Origin: Prevotella sp.
Lineage (GTDB): Bacteria > Bacteroidota > Bacteroidia > Bacteroidales > Bacteroidaceae
Reading direction: 5' to 3'
Assembly (NCBI GenBank): GCA_022511075.1
Contig: JAFLSE010000001.1
Span: 144,652 to 208,651, forward strand
Length of the DNA: 64,000 nucleotides
The notes below the pieces were generated by a model that made no database searches, was not told the origin of the DNA, and saw only the letters and a program-made list of their open reading frames with translations. Within the stretch, counting starts at the first letter, position 1. Each line of letters begins with the position of its first letter. The translations under genes and the position numbers were made by a program. Positions 16,311 through 26,985 of the stretch are shown in pieces.

Positions 16311-18020
16311 CTAATAATCCTTGTTTTCCTTCACCGATACGAAATGACTTGACGTTGGGTTGAGTTTATGCTCGCGGAACACGTCTACGATGTGGTGATG
16401 CAGTTCACTGTATACCGCATACAGGCGTTCCGTCTCACGCGTATATGCATTTATTTCGTAACGGGTATAGAAATCTTCCAAGGCGGTGATGAGGACGAAT
16501 GGTGCCGGTTCTTTCAGCAACATTGTACAACGCCCTGCCGCCTCAAGCAGGTATTTCTCTATGATTTCCCGCTCCACAACGTATGTAAACGTAAAGTCGC
16601 TATGTACGATACTACCTTCACCATGACGCAAGGCGGCGGTATAGTTGACAGTATGTTGTGAAAGTATGGAGTTGTTTGGCACGGTAACAATGTTACCCTT
16701 TATATCCTGCAGACGGGTGATAAAAGCATTTTTCTCTATCACCACACCCTCACGATGGTCGATACGTACATAGTCACCGACGACAAACGGACGCATATAG
16801 GTTATGATAATACCTGATATAAGGTTGCCTATTGTTGTTGTACTACCTAACGAGAAAAGAGCGGCAACAAAAATGCTGACACCCTTGAAAATGCCAGACT
16901 CGGAACCAGGGAGCCACGGCCAAATGACAACTACCGTGAATGCCACTACAAAGATGCGGATAATATGATATGTAGGTTCTGCCCAGTCTTGATAAAAACC
17001 CTCTATCTTCAGATTGCCGGCCTCAATCTCGTCAGCAATGTGGCGTATAGCCTTCAACAGCCAATGTACAACGTAAATAATGACTATTATCTTCACCATG
17101 TTGGGGAAATAGAACACAACGGAAAGGGCAATATCGCGAAGAGGAGTCCATACATAATTGACCATATTCCAAGTGAACTTCTCCGTTTCGGGGAATATAC
17201 TGAATAGCAACGGTAGTGATATTATAAGTTGAACAATAACCAATATGCCTTGAAGCACACGTGTCAGCAGCAATAATATACGTTTCGACTGACGTACATT
17301 GAGCAGTTCATATCCTTTGATGGCAAGTGGATGTATCTTGCCATTGAAGCCATGGGCAATCTTACTGCGCAGATGACGGATAAAGCGAGCCGTAAGCACA
17401 AAGAACACTATCTGCACGACAACGAGGAAAACCGCCCATCCAAGACCTTGAAGCTTGGCTTTCAGTCCATATTCTGCATGTAGCTTGTCTATCTCTTCCG
17501 AGATTATCTTCATATTATTCTTTGCCAAGTCAATGCGCGACATTCCATGCCAAAGTCCGTCAAGGTCGCTGATACTCATAATCACCAGTTCGCCGTTCAT
17601 GATGTCAGCTGTGTACTCGCTCTCAAAAATATGCATTGAATCAGTGGTGAGAGTAAGACTCTTGCCTATCTGCAAAATCTTCTTTTGTACGTTTTCCACC
17701 CTGTGCGCAGGATCCTCGCCTCCCAAACTTGCATATACATAAAACAGAGTGTCGTGATTTACCACAAGCGGTATACCAGGTGTCTCGTTACGCAAGGAAT
17801 CTATATAGCGTTTCTGCTCTGCCTTTCGTATAGAGTCTTGTCTTAATGTCTCGCCATTCTTTGCCAGCGCCTCCTGCATCACCATTTCTTTCAGCTTCAT
17901 TTCCTGCAACTCGCGCATCAGTGAATCAATCATCAGTCGTGTGGAATCTATATGCTGCTCCGTACCACCTGCCAGCATGGCACACAGCAACAAACACCAA
18001 GTCAATATACATTTTTTCAT
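16311..18020 (-). CDS. MscS-family mechanosensitive channel
   Basis: 569 residues. A signal peptide (1-19) and an extended extracytoplasmic coiled-coil region (about 25-185) precede five membrane helices (about 193-214, 246-273, 298-322, 352-370 and 381-409). The MscS beta domain follows: SLGSTTTIGNLISGIII, MRPFVVGDYVRI (about 409-420) and VTVPNNSIL. Such channels release solutes on membrane stretch. The large N-terminal region makes it a medium-sized MscS-like protein rather than a small MscS, and may be a sensor or regulatory part. It has its own promoter and is monocistronic. Confidence 0.92.
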   Translation of the reverse strand: MKKCILTWCLLLCAMLAGGTEQHIDSTRLMIDSLMRELQEMKLKEMVMQEALAKNGETLRQDSIRKAEQKRYIDSLRNETPGIPLVVNHDTLFYVYASLGGEDPAHRVENVQKKILQIGKSLTLTTDSMHIFESEYTADIMNGELVIMSISDLDGLWHGMSRIDLAKNNMKIISEEIDKLHAEYGLKAKLQGLGWAVFLVVVQIVFFVLTARFIRHLRSKIAHGFNGKIHPLAIKGYELLNVRQSKRILLLLTRVLQGILVIVQLIISLPLLFSIFPETEKFTWNMVNYVWTPLRDIALSVVFYFPNMVKIIVIIYVVHWLLKAIRHIADEIEAGNLKIEGFYQDWAEPTYHIIRIFVVAFTVVVIWPWLPGSESGIFKGVSIFVAALFSLGSTTTIGNLISGIIITYMRPFVVGDYVRIDHREGVVIEKNAFITRLQDIKGNIVTVPNNSILSQHTVNYTAALRHGEGSIVHSDFTFTYVVEREIIEKYLLEAAGRCTMLLKEPAPFVLITALEDFYTRYEINAYTRETERLYAVYSELHHHIVDVFREHKLNPTSSHFVSVKENKDY

Positions 18021-18042
18021 AGTAAATCCTTATTAAACGCCA

Positions 18043-18073
18043 CAAAGATAATCATTTTTATGGAAAAAGCAAT
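18043..18073 (-). promoter_or_regulatory. Promoter of the MscS-like gene
   Basis: On the minus strand TATCTTTG (plus 18043-18050) lies 23 bp before the start codon. The -33 position at 19 nt reads ATTG instead of TTTG. Confidence 0.55.
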
Positions 18074-18111
18074 AGCCAAAAGGCAATTATTGTTTGCAAA
18101 GATGTAATATT

Positions 18112-19077
18112 TTATTTCTTTCTGACAATGAATGGTACATATTTATATATAAGCCATGTCAAAAAAGTTGCTAAAATATAACAACAAATCACAGCAATGG
18201 CAAAACGACAGAAATGGCTATTGTAGTCTAATCCTATTTTATTTAATACTCTTGAAACAATTACCGGACAGCCTCCGCAAAGAAAATAATATACAATACA
18301 ATGACTACCAGTCCATTCTACAAGTTTGCATCTTGGAATGTATCTGATAACAGAAATAACCAACAGCAAAAAGACCGCAGAATCAGTAACAAAAAGCGGT
18401 ATATTTTCAATTGCAATATTCCTCATAGGTAGGTCCAAATCCATTTCGTATAATTTTACGATAATAAGCGCTATGGTCAGAGGTATCAAATATATAGGTT
18501 TTATATTATGAGCTATTTGATTTTCGTGTTTATGAAACATATATCCTGCTAAAAGAAAAGGTATAGTAAGCAAAGCATCTTGCCACCGCCAATAGTTATG
18601 AAGATTGAAAGGGACAAGATAGTAGGAAACAAAACATATAATTGATACAGTAAATAACAAAAGGCTTTTACCGCGACTAACAACAAGCAAAAGAGTAAAA
18701 CACAATTCCGCTAATATTAAGGCTGCAATAAACCATGATGCACGTCCGCTAATAATGGTAATAATAATTTCCCGTAAATCAAAAGTATCGTACAATATGT
18801 TTTTTAATAAAGCTATAATCGGAGTGAATACAAAATATGGAACAAGCATGAAGCGAAAGATGGAATGTATTTTTGCACCAACATTAAAATCTTTCTCGTT
18901 AAAGAAAAGATAGCCTGAAATAAAATAGAACAGGATAATGGCATTAGTGGTATAGACATAATATTGTGTTGCATCAGAGTCCTTGTAATACACTTCAGTG
19001 TGAAACACTAATATCATAATCATGGCTATGCCACGTAAAAAGTCAATCCACCTGATTCTTTCCATATAAAAGAACAA
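18112..19077 (-). CDS. Acyltransferase family 3 membrane protein
   Basis: 321 residues with about ten membrane helices. The start IRWIDFLRGIAMIMILVFHT (about 8-27) carries the Arg and His typical of acyltransferase 3 (OafA-like) enzymes, which O-acetylate cell-surface polysaccharides or lipids at the inner membrane. The ATG at 19077 follows the porZ stop by 6 bp; Met5 (19065) is an equally good start. It seems to be the last gene of the leuS-yitT-rdgB-porZ operon. The acceptor is unknown. Confidence 0.85.
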   Translation of the reverse strand: MFFYMERIRWIDFLRGIAMIMILVFHTEVYYKDSDATQYYVYTTNAIILFYFISGYLFFNEKDFNVGAKIHSIFRFMLVPYFVFTPIIALLKNILYDTFDLREIIITIISGRASWFIAALILAELCFTLLLVVSRGKSLLLFTVSIICFVSYYLVPFNLHNYWRWQDALLTIPFLLAGYMFHKHENQIAHNIKPIYLIPLTIALIIVKLYEMDLDLPMRNIAIENIPLFVTDSAVFLLLVISVIRYIPRCKLVEWTGSHCIVYYFLCGGCPVIVSRVLNKIGLDYNSHFCRFAIAVICCYILATFLTWLIYKYVPFIVRKK

Positions 19078-19083
19078 TCAGAG

Positions 19084-21120
19084 TTAATTGATAACGGCTA
19101 TTTTGCATACCGTTCCCTTATTACCATCTTCGGTTGCAGCCATAACCATATATATGCCACTTACTACGCGCTTGCCTTGCAGGTCGTTGCAATCCCACGT
19201 AAATGCCCCACCGTTGCTCCTTCCTTGTGCAACAAGCACGCCGTTTACAGTTACAATCTTTACGTCAGCGTTATAACTTAATCCCGTGATAGTAACAAGT
19301 CCATTGTAATCTGGCGTTACGGGGTTAGGATAGGCATACACATTATCTTTAGTCATTTCTTCTGCCGCTTGCGTCACATTACTTATATATGAGCAGAGAC
19401 CTGTAGAAGTGAGAAAGAAAACTTCACCAGTCTGACCGTCAATCTCTATTGAGCTAATACTATTTGATAATAATCCTGAATTATCAATTGTGAAATGCTC
19501 CAACTGAGTCATATTATCAGCACTTATAAGAAATACTCCCATATCATTAGTACCAAACCATTTGCGATTTCCACCATCAATCACAATATTACTGATACTA
19601 ACGTTCGACATAAGATAGTCGGCATAGTTTGTTCCGTCATTTCTTGGAACTTTAATTTGCTGAAAGGTGATTTTCTCCTGTCCTACTTCATTCTTTAGAA
19701 TCAAAAATGCCCCAACATTGGTACCAACCCAAATATTTCCTTCAAGATCTTCGCAGGTACAGTAAACCGATGTTATTTCATTTTTAGTTCCGTCTTGATT
19801 GGTAAAGTCAGTATATTTGTATAGCTTGTTGTTATCAATGTTATAGCAAAATAGTGCAGGATTTTTCCAACTTGAATTGACAAACCACAACAATCCCCGA
19901 CTGTCTATAGTCATTTGCTTCAGCCCTTCTAACCCTATACCGTCAGACTCTGCCAACAAACTTTGGTATGCATCAATCCACTCACCATCTTTAGTAAGTT
20001 TTAGCAGATTTACTCCTTTTGCCTGGCTATTAAGCACCCAAAGATTACCTTGAGAGTCATATTTCAGACCGTTTATCAAATTATAGTGATTGCCAAGTTG
20101 AGTTGCCCCAGACATAGCACCACGTATTGGGCTATTTTGTTGGTTGTAATATCTAAACAATTTCCCGTCCTTGAACTCATACAGTCCACATCGTCCACCA
20201 ACAGCAACATGGCTATTATCTGTTGGGTCGTAATCAATGCAATTATTGTCCAAGTATTCATAACCTGTTATTGTTTCTATTTGCTCTTCATAAATTTGCC
20301 ATTCATTACCGTTCCATACTTGAACCGTTCCTGGTCTCAGATAGTCTGCAACCCCAGATAGGAAATAGCCACCAGTGGTATAAAGTTTGCCATCATTAAA
20401 TTTAGATTCGCAGAAATAGTTATATTTCGGTCCTCCCGGCTTTAGTGTTCTTACAACATCAATATATTTATTCCAGTCAGTAAGGTCGTGGTCGAATATC
20501 GTTGCAGGAAAATCCGTTGTCGGTTGCCAATTAGCTGGGTCTTGCAAATTGGTGTTTGTTGTGGCAGTAAGTACAATGCCTGATATTGTGCGTGCAAGAA
20601 TACTGCCACCACTAATAGCTACATCACTTATTTGCATTTGCAGATTGTATGTCTCACTTATCTCTGCGCGCTGCATATCAACTTTCACTATACCAAAATT
20701 GGTAGAGAGATAGGCATAACGATTGTTGATATATATACTGTTTATTGTCTTATCATCGGTAGTAGTTTTATTGTAAAGATCGCTGATATTGATTATATTG
20801 CCATCGGTATCAACCATATCAATATTTGAGTCAGAATATGTGGCAATTAAGCGTTTGACAGTCTTATTCCATGCAATGTTGGTAATATCCACACCGTTCA
20901 TTCCACTTACCTTGTCGTATGTCGTTATCAGTCCGTCAACGGTATTATATTGGTAAAGACCATTACTGGCAAGCACAAAGATATCGTTACCCGATGCTGC
21001 AGCTATCTGCTGTGGCTCACTGTAAGCAAGATAATTACGCCAAGTACCCATTTGCGCTGAAGAAGGAGCGCAAACGAAGCAAAATATTGTGATAAACAAA
21101 GCTTGTAGTGTAGCCTTCAT
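19084..21120 (-). CDS. porZ: PorZ-like type IX secretion protein (beta-propellers, C-terminal sorting domain)
   Basis: 678 residues. A signal peptide ends near residue 22 (SSAQ). The mature start, GTWRNYLAYSEPQQIAAASG, is the conserved opening of PorZ N-terminal propellers. Repeated blades of the two-component-regulator type follow (GLYQYNTVDGLI, GGLYEFKDGKLF-like, EGNIWVGTNVGAFL, NRKWFGTNDMGVFL) up to about residue 590. The tail carries a type A sorting domain: YAYPNPVTPDYNG, then KIVTVNGVLV and GIYMVMA. PorZ is a surface part of the Por attachment complex, which cleaves sorting domains and attaches cargo to the cell surface. It lies 11 bp after rdgB. Confidence 0.85.
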   Translation of the reverse strand: MKATLQALFITIFCFVCAPSSAQMGTWRNYLAYSEPQQIAAASGNDIFVLASNGLYQYNTVDGLITTYDKVSGMNGVDITNIAWNKTVKRLIATYSDSNIDMVDTDGNIINISDLYNKTTTDDKTINSIYINNRYAYLSTNFGIVKVDMQRAEISETYNLQMQISDVAISGGSILARTISGIVLTATTNTNLQDPANWQPTTDFPATIFDHDLTDWNKYIDVVRTLKPGGPKYNYFCESKFNDGKLYTTGGYFLSGVADYLRPGTVQVWNGNEWQIYEEQIETITGYEYLDNNCIDYDPTDNSHVAVGGRCGLYEFKDGKLFRYYNQQNSPIRGAMSGATQLGNHYNLINGLKYDSQGNLWVLNSQAKGVNLLKLTKDGEWIDAYQSLLAESDGIGLEGLKQMTIDSRGLLWFVNSSWKNPALFCYNIDNNKLYKYTDFTNQDGTKNEITSVYCTCEDLEGNIWVGTNVGAFLILKNEVGQEKITFQQIKVPRNDGTNYADYLMSNVSISNIVIDGGNRKWFGTNDMGVFLISADNMTQLEHFTIDNSGLLSNSISSIEIDGQTGEVFFLTSTGLCSYISNVTQAAEEMTKDNVYAYPNPVTPDYNGLVTITGLSYNADVKIVTVNGVLVAQGRSNGGAFTWDCNDLQGKRVVSGIYMVMAATEDGNKGTVCKIAVIN

Positions 21121-21131
21121 CTTAATGTTCT

Positions 21132-21746
21132 TTATTTGTTCAACAGATAGTCTGCCAACTGCTGTACGGCACGGGCACGATGGCTTATTCCATTTTTCAC
21201 CTCGATACCGAGTTCGGCAAACGATTTATCATAACCGTCGGGACAGAACACTGGGTCATAGCCAAAGCCTTCCTCTCCGTGTTTCTCTGTAAGAATAGTA
21301 CCGTCTACCCTACCAATAAAGTATTCCGTATTTACGTTGCCATCCGCAGATTTCTCAATCATCGTTATTACGGTGCTGAAATGTGCCTTGCGGTTTTCCT
21401 TCCCTTCAAGGTTTTTCAGCAGCAACTTCATATTCGCCTCGCTGTCGTGTCCGTCACCTCCTGCATAACGTGCCGTATGCACTCCGGGTGCCCCGTCGAG
21501 TGCATCTACCAACAGTCCTGTATCATCTGCAATCACAGCATATGGAAATGGATAGTCATTACTCTCAAGATAATCCATCACAAAAGAGGCTTTCAGGTGA
21601 GAGTTTTCCTTTAGCGTCGTCCCGTTTTCTTCAATATCGGTATGCAGGTCAATGTCATTCAACGACAATACCTCAATATTGTCACCAAGTATTGAGCGTA
21701 TTTCCGACAGTTTATGTTCGTTATTGGTTGCTGCTATTAGTTTCAT
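21132..21746 (-). CDS. rdgB: Non-canonical purine NTP pyrophosphatase (RdgB/HAM1)
   Basis: 204 residues, standard length. It hydrolyses dITP, XTP and ITP to the monophosphates and so keeps deaminated purines out of nucleic acids. Motifs: [15 protein letters not shown] at residues 5-19, [20 protein letters not shown] (about 73-92) with the metal-binding aspartates, and GFGYDPVF (about 162-169). Its ATG overlaps the yitT stop by one base (TAATG), so translation is likely coupled. Confidence 0.95.
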   Translation of the reverse strand: MKLIAATNNEHKLSEIRSILGDNIEVLSLNDIDLHTDIEENGTTLKENSHLKASFVMDYLESNDYPFPYAVIADDTGLLVDALDGAPGVHTARYAGGDGHDSEANMKLLLKNLEGKENRKAHFSTVITMIEKSADGNVNTEYFIGRVDGTILTEKHGEEGFGYDPVFCPDGYDKSFAELGIEVKNGISHRARAVQQLADYLLNK

Positions 21747-22681
21747 TATGTGGCTGATTTATTTTTTTCGTTTTTAACTTTCACCTTTATAGTGTCGAAT
21801 CCTTCGCCATAGACACCAATAACGCGGCTCTGACTCACAAAAGCATCTGGGTCTATCATCTTTATCAGGCGGAACACCGTGACGCTGTTACGCTTTCTTG
21901 TCAGCGTACATAGCACTTTCACTTCCTTGCCCGTATACCAGCCGTGTCCGTCGAGTATAGTCACTCCCGTGTCTACCGTACGTGCCACGGCATCTGCAAT
22001 CTCTTGGTATTTCTTTGAGAAAATAAGAAACTGCACCGACTCACGGCGGGCATTCATCACATAGTCGAGCGTCACGGTTTCAATAACGATAGTGCAAAGA
22101 CCGAACACAATCTTTGAGAAGTCGTGGAACAGGAAATAGCTGCAACTTACTATGCACACGTCAACAATCTGTATTACCGTTCCCAACGACATATTATAAT
22201 ATTTATTGACGCATGCAGCAATAATATCCGTACCACCAGTGCTTCCATTGTGCAGGAACACCATGGCAAGTGAAACGCCATTGATTATACTGGCTATTAT
22301 AAGTGCCATGAAATCGTTACCTTCGCCAAGCGATTTCACAAGCAGCCCGTCTGCCGTATGGGGGGCTATCTCCTGTGCTGCCCACAAAAAGCCTGACAAG
22401 GCAAAGATGGCATATATTGTCTTTATCAAGAACTTGAAGCCAAGTATTTTCAAAGCTCCTGCAAGTAGGAACATATTCACCACGAAGAATGTGTCCTCAA
22501 CAGGTAAACGCACTGCATAATAGAATAGGGATGCAAGACCCGTAAGTCCTCCTGTCACGATTTCATATGGCAGCAGAAAAACCGTATAGGAGAATGAAAA
22601 GAGCATGAGGGCGACGGTTATATATAAATAATCCCTCACCTCATTGAGTATTACCTGCTTGTTCATGTTCATCATTTGCAT
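21746..22681 (-). CDS. YitT family membrane protein (DUF161 + DUF2179)
   Basis: 311 residues. Five or six membrane helices span about residues 15-200, with the typical [12 protein letters not shown] and [12 protein letters not shown] motifs of YitT proteins. A soluble C-terminal DUF2179 domain follows (about 215-300), containing [13 protein letters not shown]. Function is not established; transport or sensing of a small ligand has been suggested for the family. The start at 22681 overlaps the leuS end by 10 bp; Met3, Met4 or Met6 are possible alternatives. It is second in the leuS operon. Confidence 0.88.
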   Translation of the reverse strand: MQMMNMNKQVILNEVRDYLYITVALMLFSFSYTVFLLPYEIVTGGLTGLASLFYYAVRLPVEDTFFVVNMFLLAGALKILGFKFLIKTIYAIFALSGFLWAAQEIAPHTADGLLVKSLGEGNDFMALIIASIINGVSLAMVFLHNGSTGGTDIIAACVNKYYNMSLGTVIQIVDVCIVSCSYFLFHDFSKIVFGLCTIVIETVTLDYVMNARRESVQFLIFSKKYQEIADAVARTVDTGVTILDGHGWYTGKEVKVLCTLTRKRNSVTVFRLIKMIDPDAFVSQSRVIGVYGEGFDTIKVKVKNEKNKSAT

Positions 22682-25524
22682 ACTATATTCACAAGTCTGC
22701 CTTTTACAACGATAACCTTCATTACCTGCTTGCCGTCAATATATTTCTGTGCCCTTTCGTCGGCAAGCACCGCACTCTCTATTGTGGCATTGTCGGCATC
22801 TGCAGGGAATTCCATATCGTAGCGAGTCTTTCCGTTGAACGATATGCCGAGCTTCACGCTGCTTTCAACAAGATATTCTTCGTTATGCTTTGGCCAAGCC
22901 GCATCGCATACGGTAGTCTCGTTGCCCAATGCGTGCCAAAGTTCTTCGGCTATATGTGGGGCAAACGGTGCGATGAGTACAACGAGTATGCCAAGCAGTT
23001 CCTTGTTGCGGCATTTCAGCTGCTGCAACTCGTTTGCGCATATCATAAATGCCGGTATACTTGTGTTGTAAGAGAAGTTCTCAATGTCTTGAGTCACCTT
23101 CTTTATCAACTTGTGTACACTCTTCAACTGTTCCTTCGTTGCTTCCTCATCGTTTGGCAGGAACTCGCCTGTGCGACTATAGTACAACGCCCAGAATTTC
23201 TTCAGGAATCGGTGGCATCCGTCAATACCGTTTGTGTCCCACGGCTTGCTCTGCTCCACAGGACCGAGGAACATTTCGTAGAGACGCAGCGTGTCTGCAC
23301 CGTATTTCTCTACAATCATATCGGGATTGACCACGTTGAACATCGACTTCGACATCTTCTCTACAGCCCATCCGCATACATATTTGCCATCTTCCAAGAT
23401 GAACTCCGCATTGTTGTATTCCGGTCGCCATTGCTTGAACGCCTCCGTGTCGAGCACATCAGCATCAACAATATTCACGTCTACACGTATAGGAGTAACC
23501 TCATATTTGTCCTTCAAACCAAAGGAAACAAATACCGGAGCCTTTGAATGGTCGTCGCTGTTTATGCGGTACACAAAATTAGAGCGGCCTTGTATCATTC
23601 CCTGGTTAACCAACTTTTGGAATGGCTCTTCCTTCACGCTATATCCATAGTCATAGAGGAACTTGTTCCAAAAACGCGAATATATAAGATGTCCTGTGGC
23701 GTGTTCTGTTCCACCCACGTACAAGTCTACGTTCTTCCAATACTCGTCAGCCTCCTTGCCCACGAGAGCCGTGTCGTTCTTCGGATCCATATAGCGCAGA
23801 TAGTAAGCCGAACTACCTGCAAATCCAGGCATTGTGTTGAGTTCCAACGGGAATATCTTTTCGTTGTCCACCAATTTCTTGTCAACAACCTTGTTGTTCT
23901 CCGTGTCCCAAGCCCATTTCTCTGCGTTGCCCAATGGTGGCTCTCCGCTTTCCGTAGGCTTGTACTGGCTCACTTCGGGCAGTTCCAATGGCAGGCACTC
24001 TTCGGGCAGCATATATGGCATACCGTCTTTATAGTACACAGGGAATGGCTCGCCCCAATAGCGTTGACGGCTGAATATGGCATCGCGCAGACGGAAGTTC
24101 ACCTTTACGCGTCCCAAGTTATGTGTCTTAACATATTCCTTTGTTGCCGCAATGGCTTCCTTCACTGTCATACCGTTCAGCGAGAAGTCGATATACGGAG
24201 TTTTTCCTGCTGCAGGCGAGTTTGCCACGATACCCTCTTTTGCATCATAACTTTCCTCGCTCACGTCAGCACCCTCAATAAGCGGCACTATCGGCAGACC
24301 GAAATGCTTTGCAAAGGCATAGTCACGGCTGTCGTGAGCAGGCACAGCCATTATCGCACCCGTACCATAGCCAGCCAACACATAGTCGCTCACCCACACG
24401 GGTATAGCCTCGCCCGTAAACGGATTTATGGCGTATGCACCAGTGAACACTCCGCTAACCTTACGGTCGGCTATGCGTTCGCGTTCCGTGCGCTTCTTCG
24501 TAGCGGCAATATAGTCGTCTACAGCCTGTTTCTGTTCAGCGGTGGTTATCTGTGCCACATATTCGCTTTCAGGCGCAAGCACCATAAACGTAACACCAAA
24601 CATTGTGTCGGCACGTGTAGTGAATATAGTGAACTTCACATCGCTGTCCTTCACGCTGAACTCCACTTCCGTTCCTTCCGAGCGACCTATCCAGTTGCGC
24701 TGTGTCTCTTTCAGCGAGTCGGTCCAGTCAATGTTCTCCAAGCCGTCGAGCAGTCGCTGTGCGTATGCCGACACACGCAGACACCATTGCTTCATCTTCT
24801 TCTGCACCACGGGATAGCCGCCACGCTCGCTCACTCCGTCCACAACCTCATCGTTGGCAAGCACCGTGCCGAGTCCTGCACACCAGTTCACCATCGTCTC
24901 GCCGAGATATGCAATGCGGTAGTTCATCAGTGTCTGCTGCTGCTCCTTCTCACTCATCTTGCGCCACTCGTCGGCGGTGAAATGCAGTTCCTCACCCATT
25001 GCTACGTTGAGGTTTGCCGTTCCTTCCTGCTCAAAGTGCTTTACCAATTCCTCTATTGGCAACGCCTTCTCACAACTCTTGCAATAGAACGAGTTGAACA
25101 TCTTCTGGAATGCCCATTGTGTCCAATGATAGTAGCCTGGCTCGCAAGTGCGCACCTCCCTGTCCCAGTCGAATGAGAAGCCAATTTTGTCCAACTGCTC
25201 ACGATATCGGCTTATGTTTGCCTCGGTCGTCTTTGCCGGGTGTTGTCCCGTCTGTATGGCATATTGTTCCGCCGGCAGTCCGTATGCGTCGTAGCCCATA
25301 GGATTAAGCACGTTAAAGCCCTGCTGACGCTTGTATCTTGCATATATGTCGCTTGCAATGTAGCCGAGTGGGTGACCTACGTGCAGTCCTGCTCCCGATG
25401 GATAGGGGAACATGTTTAGCACATAGAACTTCTCCTTCGTCTTGTCTATTTCCACCTTATAGGTCTTGTCTTCCACCCATTTCTGCTGCCATTTTTTCTC
25501 TATTTCCCTGAAATTGTATTCCAT
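22672..25524 (-). CDS. leuS: Leucine-tRNA ligase
   Basis: 950 residues from the ATG at 25524. This start gives the conserved opening [15 protein letters not shown]; an upstream in-frame ATG at 25557 would add 11 unrelated residues. A class I synthetase, it charges tRNA-Leu. HVGH (about 48-51) and KMSKS form the ATP site. [15 protein letters not shown] lies in the zinc/insertion region. The editing (CP1) domain spans roughly residues 270-470 and includes [18 protein letters not shown]. It has a good promoter 47 bp upstream and heads the yitT-rdgB-porZ-acyltransferase operon. Confidence 0.97.
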   Translation of the reverse strand: MEYNFREIEKKWQQKWVEDKTYKVEIDKTKEKFYVLNMFPYPSGAGLHVGHPLGYIASDIYARYKRQQGFNVLNPMGYDAYGLPAEQYAIQTGQHPAKTTEANISRYREQLDKIGFSFDWDREVRTCEPGYYHWTQWAFQKMFNSFYCKSCEKALPIEELVKHFEQEGTANLNVAMGEELHFTADEWRKMSEKEQQQTLMNYRIAYLGETMVNWCAGLGTVLANDEVVDGVSERGGYPVVQKKMKQWCLRVSAYAQRLLDGLENIDWTDSLKETQRNWIGRSEGTEVEFSVKDSDVKFTIFTTRADTMFGVTFMVLAPESEYVAQITTAEQKQAVDDYIAATKKRTERERIADRKVSGVFTGAYAINPFTGEAIPVWVSDYVLAGYGTGAIMAVPAHDSRDYAFAKHFGLPIVPLIEGADVSEESYDAKEGIVANSPAAGKTPYIDFSLNGMTVKEAIAATKEYVKTHNLGRVKVNFRLRDAIFSRQRYWGEPFPVYYKDGMPYMLPEECLPLELPEVSQYKPTESGEPPLGNAEKWAWDTENNKVVDKKLVDNEKIFPLELNTMPGFAGSSAYYLRYMDPKNDTALVGKEADEYWKNVDLYVGGTEHATGHLIYSRFWNKFLYDYGYSVKEEPFQKLVNQGMIQGRSNFVYRINSDDHSKAPVFVSFGLKDKYEVTPIRVDVNIVDADVLDTEAFKQWRPEYNNAEFILEDGKYVCGWAVEKMSKSMFNVVNPDMIVEKYGADTLRLYEMFLGPVEQSKPWDTNGIDGCHRFLKKFWALYYSRTGEFLPNDEEATKEQLKSVHKLIKKVTQDIENFSYNTSIPAFMICANELQQLKCRNKELLGILVVLIAPFAPHIAEELWHALGNETTVCDAAWPKHNEEYLVESSVKLGISFNGKTRYDMEFPADADNATIESAVLADERAQKYIDGKQVMKVIVVKGRLVNIVCK

Positions 25525-25570
25525 ATATTTTAATGTTTTATTCTTTGTTATTATCATGCTATTTAGCGCA

Positions 25571-25602
25571 CAAAATTACACATTATTTATATAATAGCCA
25601 AA
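25571..25602 (-). promoter_or_regulatory. Promoter of the leuS operon
   Basis: Minus strand TTTG (plus 25599-25602), 20 nt, TAATTTTG (plus 25571-25578). It agrees with the leuS start at 25524. Confidence 0.7.
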
Positions 25603-25673
25603 TTTTGTATGACATTTTAATTTGTTTTTGCAAAAGCGAAACACGCCAATCTTTCCAAAATCCAAGGTAAAAC

Positions 25674-25708
25674 AAAAATAGCGGAGTCTTAATGACTCCG
25701 CTATTTTT
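25674..25708 (-). terminator. Intrinsic terminator after the polysaccharide utilisation locus
   Basis: A perfect 15-bp inverted repeat, AAAAATAGCGGAGTC, with a TTAAT loop, ends in a T-run when read leftward. It lies about 20 bp after the stop of the last gene of the SusCD locus. Because the arms begin and end with A/T runs it could work in both directions. Confidence 0.85.
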
Positions 25709-25729
25709 ATTATATAATATATGTAGCTA

Positions 25730-26890
25730 TTACTTCTGAACGAACTTCTTACCATTCTGGATAACAATACCCTTGTATGAAGCGTCTACCTTCTGACCAG
25801 CGAGGTTGTATGCAGGAGCGTTTACGTTCTTCTCCGCAATAGTGTTGCTAATGCCTGTCTCGCCGCTAGCGGTTTTTTCATAGCTGAATCCCTTTACAGC
25901 ATATTTTGTACCAGAGGCATAGAAATTATAGGTCTTGCCTGCTTCCAACATATAGTATATACCTTCGCCTGCAGCCAGTTCTTCATGATTTGCGCCTGAT
26001 TCAATAACGCTATCATCTTTCACGCGATTGCAAGAAATAGTGTTCTCTGTATCACCGTCAACAAACATTACGACAGGCTTGTTATCAGCAAGTTTGGCTT
26101 GGAAATAGATTATAAGCTTACCTGCGGCCGTAGGCTCAAACTTAATCTCACAAGAGTTCTGATCCGCTATAGCCTTACCATCAGTGAATGTCCATGTGCC
26201 AGCATCTGCAGTAGAACCTTTTGACGTATTATTGAGGAAGGTTATCGTAATGTTTGCCAACTTCACCTCACCTGTACAATCCGCCTTTACAGTGTATTCG
26301 TCAGAATCGGAATCGCTGTCTCCGCCTTCATCTCCGGCACTTTCTGCAACATCAATGCCATACAAGTTGATTGTAGAACCTCTGCGGTAGATTGTATAAA
26401 CACCACCTTCAACGAACTTATATGTTTTCTTTGCATAAGCATACTGCTCATCATCTGTAATTGGAATTATTTCTTCTTCATACTTATACTTAGCACCATT
26501 TTGAGCATAGCATAGCATATCTTTATTATCATCTGTGTCAAAACCTGCATTTCCTTTCTGACGGCGGAAATAGAATGTAACATCAGCGTCTTTATTGGCT
26601 TTTACAACAAGAGCAGTACAATCCGTTTGAACTCCACCTGTAGGAGAATCTGCTGAAGGATCTGGGTTGTCCGTGCGTACCTGAATATAATAATCGAAAG
26701 TATATTCATCGATAGTCACTGGGTCTTTTAAATCAACTACCTTTGTTTCACTAACGGTGTTTATGGTCACCAGATCATTGTCAATAATTTTAGCACCAGC
26801 CTCTGGAGCTGTCTCACCAGCCTTCCATGTTTGTGCATTAACTCCCATTGATACAAGAGCCATTGTTACAAAAGTAAAAATTTTCTTCAT
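25730..26890 (-). CDS. Secreted protein of a SusCD locus with Prevotella-type C-terminal tail
   Basis: 386 residues. A signal peptide ends at VNAQ (about residue 20). Two beta-rich repeats follow, split by a Gly/Asp/Ser acidic linker (GDEGGDSDSDSDEY, about 189-202). Both halves contain a final segment of the type YTIYRRGSTINLYGIDV and YNFYASGTKYAVKGFSYE, so the protein looks like two related lectin-like domains. The last 35 residues (APAYNLAGQKV, then YKGIVIQNGKKF) match a tail seen on many Prevotella secreted proteins. A glycan-binding role is inferred from the neighbouring SusCD pair. No catalytic residues are evident. Confidence 0.75.
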   Translation of the reverse strand: MKKIFTFVTMALVSMGVNAQTWKAGETAPEAGAKIIDNDLVTINTVSETKVVDLKDPVTIDEYTFDYYIQVRTDNPDPSADSPTGGVQTDCTALVVKANKDADVTFYFRRQKGNAGFDTDDNKDMLCYAQNGAKYKYEEEIIPITDDEQYAYAKKTYKFVEGGVYTIYRRGSTINLYGIDVAESAGDEGGDSDSDSDEYTVKADCTGEVKLANITITFLNNTSKGSTADAGTWTFTDGKAIADQNSCEIKFEPTAAGKLIIYFQAKLADNKPVVMFVDGDTENTISCNRVKDDSVIESGANHEELAAGEGIYYMLEAGKTYNFYASGTKYAVKGFSYEKTASGETGISNTIAEKNVNAPAYNLAGQKVDASYKGIVIQNGKKFVQK

Positions 26891-26939
26891 AATAATTAAA
26901 TGTTTAAAGTTAGTTAAATAAATATGTTTGTTAAAATCA

Positions 26940-26978
26940 GTTCACCGCCCCCCTGTTATCAGGAGGAGAGCGGTGAAC
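26940..26978 (-). terminator. Hairpin between the DUF5123-type gene and the secreted-protein gene
   Basis: GTTCACCGC and GCGGTGAAC form a 9-bp stem that continues imperfectly inward around CCCTG-TTAT-CAGG. There is no strong T-run. It may reduce read-through or protect the upstream transcript's 3' end, giving a lower level of the last gene. Confidence 0.55.
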
Positions 26979-26985
26979 GTTAAAA

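Noticed and set aside
23548..25176. 542-codon plus-strand frame
   Set aside because: Antisense to leuS; the translated sequence is rich in His/Cys/Val with no domain, typical of a shadow frame.
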